Source: RYN-230 sp963770535 (GTDB lineage Bacteria; Actinomycetota; Actinomycetes; Streptosporangiales; Streptosporangiaceae). Taken from it: a stretch of DNA of 64,000 nucleotides. The number at the start of each line of letters is the position of its first letter. Position 1 is the first letter of the stretch. The notes below the pieces were generated by a model. The model was not told the origin of the DNA. It made no database searches and saw only the letters and a list, made by a program, of their open reading frames with translations. The translations under genes and the position numbers were made by a program. The stretch lies in assembly GCA_963770535.1 (NCBI GenBank), contig CAVYPZ010000003.1, positions 2,170,001 through 2,234,000 of the forward strand, in the 5' to 3' direction. Shown piece by piece: positions 58,520-64,000 of this stretch.

Positions 58520-58694
58520 CAACCCTCCCTGAACGGAGCTGGCACCGCGTTAGCTGGCACGTGCTGCCTCCCTGGGCTGCCGCGGCTGAAGGCCGCAGGA
58601 AGCGGCCACACATGGCTGGCTGCATGGGGGGTCTGCCTGCGGCAGGAACGCTTCGGACCATAAATCCCGGCGATTTCCCGGCCGTGTCTCTAGT

Positions 58695-58710
58695 GTTTCA
58701 CACGTGTTAC
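58695..58710. promoter_or_regulatory. GlnR-type operator upstream of glnA
   Basis: On the minus strand GTAAC-N6-GAAAC, a perfect match to the GlnR half-site pair, about 175 bases upstream of the glnA start. Another GTAAC lies 17 bases further upstream (58722-58726). The 289-base gap to the RDD gene contains no gene. Confidence 0.75.
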
Positions 58711-58811
58711 GCCTCGCCCTGCGTTACCCGCGGTGGGCAGGCAAAAGTCTTCACGCCGCCGGTGAGCAGGCCCTGGGCTGGCGCTGACCCAGGCGAGGGT
58801 ACCGTAATGGG

Positions 58812-59246
58812 GTGACGGAACGACGCTGGGCCGGGGCGCTGCTGCCGGCCCGCAACCCCGCAGGCGCGGAAAAGTATCCGGGCGAGCAGTTCGGCCTCCC
58901 GCAGCGTGGCCCCCGGTCGGTCGCCAGCATGGGCCGCCGCCTGCTGGCCCTGCTGATCGACTGGCTGGCGAGCACGGTCGTGGCCCTGGCCATCTTCCAT
59001 TCGGCCAGCTGGACGCTGGTGGTCTTCGCCGCCGAGGTCTACCTGCTGACCGCGCTGACCGGCTTCACCCTGGGCAAGAGAGTGCTCGGCGTCCGGGTGG
59101 CCCGCCTGGATGGCAAGCCGGTGGGCTTGCTGTGGTCCCTCGTCCGCACGCTCCTGCTCCTTACCGTGATCCCGCCCCTGGTCACCGACCGGGACCTGCG
59201 AGGGCTGCACGACCGGGCGGCCAACACGATCGTGATCCGCACCTGA
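58812..59246 (+). CDS. RDD family membrane protein
   Basis: 144 residues, three helices. RDD signature: SVASMGRRLLALLIDWLASTVVALAIF with the Arg and Asp in helix 1, then GFTLGKRVLGVRVARLDGKP and the end RGLHDRAANTIVIRT. Position next to glnA and DUF4191 is conserved from Mycobacterium to Streptomyces. Function unknown; some RDD proteins are cation/proton exchangers. Start GTG 58812. Confidence 0.87.
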   Translation: MTERRWAGALLPARNPAGAEKYPGEQFGLPQRGPRSVASMGRRLLALLIDWLASTVVALAIFHSASWTLVVFAAEVYLLTALTGFTLGKRVLGVRVARLDGKPVGLLWSLVRTLLLLTVIPPLVTDRDLRGLHDRAANTIVIRT

Positions 59247-59288
59247 CCACCGGGTGCTGAACACCGGCCGGGCCGGCGGGAATCGCGG

Positions 59289-59996
59289 CTAGCGGATGCG
59301 CGGCCGCGGCTGCCGGGGCATCCGCCCCGACTTGGGCATCGGCCCCTTAGGAGCCTGCAGTGACTGGGGCAGCGCCTTGAGCCGGTAATTGAGCTCGGTC
59401 ACCTCGGCGCCCTTCAGGTTGCGGGGCAGCCGTGTGATCTTCCGCTGCAGCTTGCGGATGGGTACCTGGCCCTCTTCGTTGCCGACCTGGAAGTCGTAGA
59501 TCGGCGTCTCGTAGGCGACCCGGGAAATCCGCTTCTTCTCCGCCGCGAGCAGGCTGGGCAGCCGGGTGGGCGCCCCCTCGCCGACCAGCACGACCCCGGG
59601 CTTGCCGACCGCGCGGTGGACCACGTCCATGTTCCGGTTGGCCGACACGGCCGGGGTCACGGTCCACCCGCCGCGCATGCTCTGCAGGATCGCCGCGGCC
59701 GCGCCGGGCTGTCCCTCGACCACCGAGTACTGCGCCGACTGGGCGAACCGGCCGAACATCAGCATCGCGGTGGCCAGGCCGATCACCACGCCCAGCGGGA
59801 TCAGCACGCCGGCCAGCCCGGTGAGCAGCCCGACGATCACGAAGACGGCGATGATCCCGACCGCGGTCACCGCGATGATCGGGAGCGCCCTGGGGTTCTG
59901 CTCGCGGACTATCCCCGCGACCATGCGGATCTGCTTGATGCGGCCCGGAGGGACGCCGTCCGCGCCATCCTTCTGGTTCGCCGTACTCTTCGCCAT
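59289..59996 (-). CDS. DUF4191 membrane protein
   Basis: 235 residues. Two adjacent helices near the N-terminus (ALPIIAVTAVGIIAVFVIVGLLTGLAGVLIPLGVVIGLATAMLMFG) and a soluble C-terminal domain with VVEGQPGAAAAILQSMRGGW, RAVGKPGVVLVGEGAPTRL and RKLQRKITRLPRNLKG. Typical length and sequence for the conserved actinobacterial gene between RDD and lipA. Function unknown. Convergent with RDD, 17 bases after lipA. Confidence 0.88.
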   Translation of the reverse strand: MAKSTANQKDGADGVPPGRIKQIRMVAGIVREQNPRALPIIAVTAVGIIAVFVIVGLLTGLAGVLIPLGVVIGLATAMLMFGRFAQSAQYSVVEGQPGAAAAILQSMRGGWTVTPAVSANRNMDVVHRAVGKPGVVLVGEGAPTRLPSLLAAEKKRISRVAYETPIYDFQVGNEEGQVPIRKLQRKITRLPRNLKGAEVTELNYRLKALPQSLQAPKGPMPKSGRMPRQPRPRIR

Positions 59997-60013
59997 GGAG
60001 GGCAGGATACGAG

Positions 60014-60973
60014 TCAGCGGGCCTGGGGGGAAACTGCGGTGCCCGCCGACCCGGCCCGGCGGCTCATCGCCTCCCGGTACAGGCGTCCCGCGCGGTAGGA
60101 CGAGCGGACCAGGGGCCCGGACATCACGCCGGAAAATCCCATGTCCGCGGCCTGCGCGCCGAGCAGGTCGAACTCCTCCGGCGGCACCCAGCGCTCCACC
60201 GGATGGTGGCGCGGCGACGGCCGCAGGTACTGCGTGATCGTGATCAGTTCGCAGCCGGCCGCCCGCAGCCCGGCCAGCGCGTCAGTGATCTCGTGCGGTT
60301 CCTCGCCCAGGCCCAGGATCAGGTTGGACTTGGTGACCAGCCCGGCCTCCCGGGCCAGCGTGATGACCTCCAGTGACCGCTCGTAGCGGAAACCGGGCCT
60401 GATCCGCCTGAAAATCCGCGGCACGGTCTCGATGTTGTGGGCCAGCACTTCCGGCCGGGCGCCGAACACCTCGGCCAGCCGGTCGCCGGCCGCGTTGAAG
60501 TCCGGGATCAGCAGCTCCACCCCGCATCCGGGCACGGTGGCGTGGATTTCGCGGGCGGTCTGCGCATACAGCCATGCTCCGCCGTCGGCCAGGTCGTCGC
60601 GCGCCACCCCGGTCACGGTCGCGTAGCGCAGGCCCATCGCGGACACCGACTCCGCGACCCGGCGCGGCTCGTCTGTGTCCAGCGGCTCGGGCCTGCCCGT
60701 GGCGATCTGGCAGAAATCGCAGCGCCTGGTGCACTGGTCCCCGCCGATCAGGAACGTGGCCTCACGGTCTTCCCAGCACTCAAAGATGTTCGGGCAGCCG
60801 GCTTCCTCGCAGACCGTATGCAGGCCCTCCCGGCTGACCAGGTTCTTCAGGGCCGTGTATTCCGGCCCGGTGCGCAGCCGGGTCTTGATCCACGGCGGCT
60901 TTCTCTCGATCGGAGTCTGGCTGTTACGTGCCTCGAGGCGGAGCAGCCTGCGTCCTTCGGGTGCGAGTACCAC
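60014..60973 (-). CDS. lipA: Lipoyl synthase
   Basis: Radical SAM enzyme inserting two sulfurs into octanoyl chains on E2 and GcvH domains. 319 residues. Auxiliary cluster cysteines in TVCEEAGCPNIFECWEDREATFLIGG; radical SAM cluster in CTRRCDFCQIATG; then TGVARDDLADGGAW, PDFNAAGDRLAEVFGARPEVLAHNIETVPRI, SNLILGLGEEPHEI and the C-terminal GPLVRSSYRAG with the RSSY cluster-binding serine. GTG 60973 is the family-length start. The usual partner lipB is absent upstream; an MFS gene ends 4 bases before lipA instead. Confidence 0.95.
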   Translation of the reverse strand: MVLAPEGRRLLRLEARNSQTPIERKPPWIKTRLRTGPEYTALKNLVSREGLHTVCEEAGCPNIFECWEDREATFLIGGDQCTRRCDFCQIATGRPEPLDTDEPRRVAESVSAMGLRYATVTGVARDDLADGGAWLYAQTAREIHATVPGCGVELLIPDFNAAGDRLAEVFGARPEVLAHNIETVPRIFRRIRPGFRYERSLEVITLAREAGLVTKSNLILGLGEEPHEITDALAGLRAAGCELITITQYLRPSPRHHPVERWVPPEEFDLLGAQAADMGFSGVMSGPLVRSSYRAGRLYREAMSRRAGSAGTAVSPQAR

Positions 60974-60977
60974 TGTC

Positions 60978-62315
60978 TCAGGTTACGTCCCGGGCGGAGG
61001 CGCCAGCACGCCGCAGCCGGGCGTACCGGGCCCAGCCGAGGGCGCCGGCCACGATCCCGCCCGCGCCGGCGATGACCAGGACCACCCTCGGGTTGAGCGG
61101 GGCGAGCAGGCCGCCGGCCGCGGCCATGCCCAGCGACGCCGCCCCGAACAGCACCCCGGAGTAGAGCGCGAACACCCGCCCCGAGATGGCCCCGGGGACC
61201 CGGTGGTTCAGGAAGCTGCGGGTGGCCACGACCTCCACGCCGTTGGCCAGGCCGCCGATCCCGTAAGCCGCGGCAGCCTGCCACAGGGTGATCGCTCCGC
61301 CGGCCAGGGCCACCCCGATGCCGGCGATGATCGTGCCGGCCAGGGTGGCCAGCGCCAGGTGAGGGCGGCGCAGCAGGCCGCCGGCCAGGGTGCCGCCGAG
61401 CATGCCGGCGGTCCAGGCGGCGACGAGCACGGAGTAGCCCGTGGGCCCGGCCTTGAGCACCCCCTCGGCGAAGGCCACCTCGGCCACGCTGGCCATGTTG
61501 CCGAACGCGACCATCACCGCGACCACCAGCACCAGCAGGCCGGCCTCGCGGTCCGCGCGCAGGAAGCGCAGCCCGGCGCTGGCCTGCCGGCCGAGCGACC
61601 CGCCCGGGGTGTCGCGGACGGCCAGCCCGCCGGCCAGGCCCGAGGGACCCTTGGCCAGCGGGAGGAGGCGCAGCCCGATCGCGCCCAGGCCGTACACGCC
61701 GGCGACCGCGCCCAGCGCCAGGCTGGTGCCGCCGGCCGCGCTGAGCACCCCGGCCAGCAGCGGGCCCACGGTGAACCCGCCCCAGGTGGCGGCCTGCAGG
61801 TAGCCGTTGGCCCGGGTGACCCCGGCCCGGCCGGCCAGCTGCGGGACGATGGCGCCCAGGCCCGGCTGCAGCAGCGCCGCGCACACGCCGAAGCCGAGGG
61901 ACAGCCCGAGGATGGCCCCGGTGCCGGTGAGCCGGGTCAGGGCCAGGGCCACGGCCGTCTCCGCGGCCGCCGCGGCGACCAGGACCGGCCGGGGTGACAG
62001 CCGGTCGAGCAGCATGCCCGCCACGGGCGCGAGCGCCGTGATCGGCACGGTGACCGCGAGGAAGACCGAGGCCACCGCCCACGACGCGTGAGACGTCTGG
62101 TACACCCGGCTGGCCAGGGCCACCATGGCGAGCCCATCCCCGGCGGAGATGAGGACCTGCAGGATGACCGCCAGCCTCAGCGCGTAGCGCGGGGTACGCG
62201 GCACCTGGCCCTCCGCGCCCGGCACGGGCACCGCCGGGCGCCCCGCCGCAGGCGCAGCGGACGGGGTCAGCTCAGCGGAGGACGCGGTCGCGTCAGCGAC
62301 CTGCGGGAGGGACAC
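60978..62315 (-). CDS. MFS transporter
   Basis: 445 residues with 12 helices of the major facilitator superfamily (MFS_3/enterobactin-exporter type): YALRLAVILQVLISAGDGLAMVALASRVYQTS, AGMLLDRLSPRPVLVAAAAAETAVALALTRL (motif A position), QPGLGAIVPQLAGRAGVTRANGYLQAATWGGFTVGP and AISGRVFALYSGVLFGAASLGMAAAG. An alanine-rich cytoplasmic N-terminus of about 45 residues precedes. AGGAG lies before GTG 62315. Substrate unknown. Four bases separate it from lipA, so lipA may depend on its promoter. Confidence 0.83.
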   Translation of the reverse strand: MSLPQVADATASSAELTPSAAPAAGRPAVPVPGAEGQVPRTPRYALRLAVILQVLISAGDGLAMVALASRVYQTSHASWAVASVFLAVTVPITALAPVAGMLLDRLSPRPVLVAAAAAETAVALALTRLTGTGAILGLSLGFGVCAALLQPGLGAIVPQLAGRAGVTRANGYLQAATWGGFTVGPLLAGVLSAAGGTSLALGAVAGVYGLGAIGLRLLPLAKGPSGLAGGLAVRDTPGGSLGRQASAGLRFLRADREAGLLVLVVAVMVAFGNMASVAEVAFAEGVLKAGPTGYSVLVAAWTAGMLGGTLAGGLLRRPHLALATLAGTIIAGIGVALAGGAITLWQAAAAYGIGGLANGVEVVATRSFLNHRVPGAISGRVFALYSGVLFGAASLGMAAAGGLLAPLNPRVVLVIAGAGGIVAGALGWARYARLRRAGASARDVT

Positions 62316-62499
62316 GGGGAACTCCTAGGACGAGGGCAGGCGGGGGCTCAGGGCGATGAGAGCGGGGCCGCTGGTCCTAGTACACGCCGTCCAGTTTACC
62401 AGGGCAGGCCCTGTGGCCTGGATCATTTAACGCCGCGCGTGCGCCCGGGTCCCGGATATCGATGTGACGCGGGGTGCCTGCGTCGGGGACCATGGACCC

Positions 62500-63837
62500 A
62501 TGCCAACGCAGTTCGATCCCCCCTCGGGGACACGTGATTTCCTGGCCGGCGACGTCGAGGCGCGCGAGCGGGCGTTCGCGGTGATCCGCTCGGTGTTCTC
62601 GGGGTACGGGTTCGAGCCGCTCCAGACGCCGGCTTTCGAGCGTCTCGACGTGCTGCTGGGCAAGTACGGGGAGGAAGGCGACAAGCTCATCTTCAAGATC
62701 CTCCGGCGCGGCGAGCACGAGGCCTCCGGCGAGGCGGACCTGGCGTTGCGCTACGACATGACGGTGCCGCTGGCCCGGGTCGCCGCCGCCTACGGGAGCC
62801 AGCTGCCCACGCCGTACAAGCGTTACGCGATGGGCCCGGTGTGGCGGGCGGACCGGCCGGGGCGGGGGCGGTTCCGCGAGTTCGTGCAGTGCGACCTGGA
62901 CACCCTGGGCACCGCGTCGGTGCTGGCCGACGCGGAAGTGATCTGCGCGGTGCACGACACGCTGGCCGGCCTGGGCGTCGCGGACTTCCGGTTCCTGCTC
63001 AACTCCCGCCACGTGCTGGCCGGCCTGCTGGAGGCGTTCGGCGTGCCTGGCGAGCTGGGCCCCGGCGTCCTGATCACCCTGGACAAGCTGGACAAGCTGT
63101 CCCCGGCGGACGTGATCGCAGAACTGGCAGGCCGGGGCCTGGCCCGCGGCACCGCCGAGGACCTGGTTTCCGCCATGACCGCCCCGGATGCGGACGAGCG
63201 GATCCGGGCCGCGCTGAAGCCAAGCGAGGAGGGCGCGGCTGGGCTCGACGAGGTGGACAAGGTGCTTTCGCTGGTCACGGCCCAGGTCCCGGCAGGCCGG
63301 ATCGAGTTCACCCCCCGCATGGTCCGCGGGCTGAGCTACTACACCGGCCCGATCTGGGAGGTCGTCGCGGACGGGGTGCCCGGATCCATCTCCTCAGGCG
63401 GCCGCTACGACCACCTGATCGAGCAGCTGGGCGGGCCCGATGTGCCGGGTACCGGCGGGTCGCTGGGTATCGAGCGGATCCTGCTGCTGCTGCCGGAGGG
63501 CCGCCGCGCGGGCCGGCCCGGGCGGCTGGACGTGGCTGTCACCATCCTCGGCGAGGAATTCGCGGCCCGCTCGTTCGCGTTCGCCGCGGACGCCCGCCGG
63601 GCGGGCCTGCGGTCCAGCGTGTACATGGGCTCGTCGGGGAAGCTGGGCCGCCAGCTCAAGTGGGCCAGTGACCAGGGGGCGCGCTGGACGCTGATCTACG
63701 GCCGCCAGGAAGCGGAAGCGGGCGCGGTCACCGTGCGGGACATGGACAGCGGCGCGCAGGCGGCGGTCCCCGCCGGTGAACTGGGCGGCTACCTGGCCGG
63801 GCAGGCCGCCGCGGTGGCTGCGGAACCGGCGGGCTAG
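62500..63837 (+). CDS. hisS: Histidyl-tRNA synthetase (eukaryote/archaea-like subgroup)
   Basis: Charges tRNA-His. 445 residues from ATG 62500. Class II motifs: motif 1 region PSGTRDFLAGDVEARERAFAVIRSVFSGYGFEPLQTPAFE, motif 2 MGPVWRADRPGRGRFREFVQCDLDTLG, HisA MVRGLSYYTGPIWEV, motif 3 GGSLGIERILLLLPE, and a C-terminal anticodon-binding domain (VAVTILGEEFAARSFAFAADARRAGLRSSVYMG). The motif-2 sequence with DNP/DRP-RGRFREFxQCDxD resembles the eukaryotic-type enzyme more than the common bacterial FRAERPQAGRxRQFHQ. It may be a second, specialised HisRS. No T-box is seen in the 184 bases upstream. Confidence 0.88.
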   Translation: MPTQFDPPSGTRDFLAGDVEARERAFAVIRSVFSGYGFEPLQTPAFERLDVLLGKYGEEGDKLIFKILRRGEHEASGEADLALRYDMTVPLARVAAAYGSQLPTPYKRYAMGPVWRADRPGRGRFREFVQCDLDTLGTASVLADAEVICAVHDTLAGLGVADFRFLLNSRHVLAGLLEAFGVPGELGPGVLITLDKLDKLSPADVIAELAGRGLARGTAEDLVSAMTAPDADERIRAALKPSEEGAAGLDEVDKVLSLVTAQVPAGRIEFTPRMVRGLSYYTGPIWEVVADGVPGSISSGGRYDHLIEQLGGPDVPGTGGSLGIERILLLLPEGRRAGRPGRLDVAVTILGEEFAARSFAFAADARRAGLRSSVYMGSSGKLGRQLKWASDQGARWTLIYGRQEAEAGAVTVRDMDSGAQAAVPAGELGGYLAGQAAAVAAEPAG

Positions 63838-63942
63838 CCGGTACCGACGCTCATGGGCGTGATGCTGGACCGCTGGGACTAGGGCTCCGGGCGGCTGGAA
63901 CTCCGGGCGGCCCAGCCGGGGAGACGCCCGGTCGCGGCGGCC

Positions 63943-64000
63943 TAGCGCGCCGGCTGGCCGGGCCGGGCGATCTCCCAGCGAAACCACAGGCGCCGACGCG
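63943..64000 (-). CDS. Possible C-terminal fragment of an unidentified protein
   Basis: On the minus strand the last codons RRRLWFRWEIARPGQPAR end with TAG at 63943-63945. The tryptophan/arginine-rich composition looks like coding sequence entering from the right edge, but only 18 codons are visible. The 105 bases between it and hisS hold no gene. Confidence 0.25.

Noticed and set aside
62316..62499. Possible T-box or attenuator upstream of hisS
   Set aside because: No T-box core sequence, specifier stem or His codon-rich leader peptide could be found by eye.

Overview
This is a GC-rich (about 72%) actinomycete chromosome segment. The evidence is third-position G/C codon use, frequent GTG starts, an F420-linked oxidoreductase, GlnR-type operators, a SARP regulator, two large LuxR (LAL) regulators, a DUF397 gene and paired type I glutamine synthetases under a GlnE adenylyltransferase. 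It fits a Streptosporangiales-like or related filamentous actinobacterium; genus cannot be read from the sequence. I saw no rRNA, tRNA, CRISPR array, transposase or integrase.

Layout. (1) 0-11 kb: F420:NADPH oxidoreductase, a leaderless Clp_N/HTH protein, a lipoprotein, panB, a drug-type MFS pump with its TetR regulator and a palindromic operator between pump and panB, PhzF, DUF2891, a broken glyoxalase, nadE. (2) 11-19.5 kb: glnA2-type synthetase with a GlnR box, a SARP/NB-ARC/TPR regulator, strong hairpins, glnE. (3) 19.5-23.3 kb: small accessory genes, a decayed XRE remnant with DUF397, and a GNAT. (4) 23.3-54.7 kb: an accessory stress/redox island holding a ClC channel, three GAP-family membrane proteins, two LAL regulators, an alpha/beta hydrolase with a GMC oxidoreductase, a CPA antiporter with a DUF389 remnant, two paralogous large membrane proteins, GH15, a second GMC oxidoreductase, a broken HAD phosphatase, a cydAB-zwf-ndh-DUF6458 operon, glutamate decarboxylase and a PAP2 phosphatase. 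(5) 54.7-64 kb: diacylglycerol-kinase-like protein, EEP hydrolase, glnA1 with GlnR box and terminator, RDD, DUF4191, lipA, MFS and hisS.

In actinobacteria lipA, DUF4191, RDD, glnA1, glnE, glnA2 and panB normally lie close together. Here the two halves are separated by about 38 kb, so the middle looks like inserted or rearranged accessory DNA. The strongest new observation is a repeated operator-like motif, TCACCC-N5-GGGTGA, perfect at three places and near-perfect at six others, placed upstream of most transcription units of that island. Together with two LAL regulators it suggests one shared regulon for respiration (cytochrome bd, NDH-2), NADPH supply (zwf), ion and proton handling (ClC, antiporter, GadB) and membrane proteins.

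Seven single-base frame breaks, several in G/C runs, affect the MFS pump, glyoxalase, MalT-like regulator, HAD phosphatase, zwf (two) and PAP2 genes; the HAD gene also has an internal deletion. Either the assembly carries residual indel errors or these genes are decaying. Nitrogen control is coherent: GlnR boxes precede both glutamine synthetase genes, GlnA1 keeps the adenylylated tyrosine that GlnE would modify, and GlnA2 lacks it.
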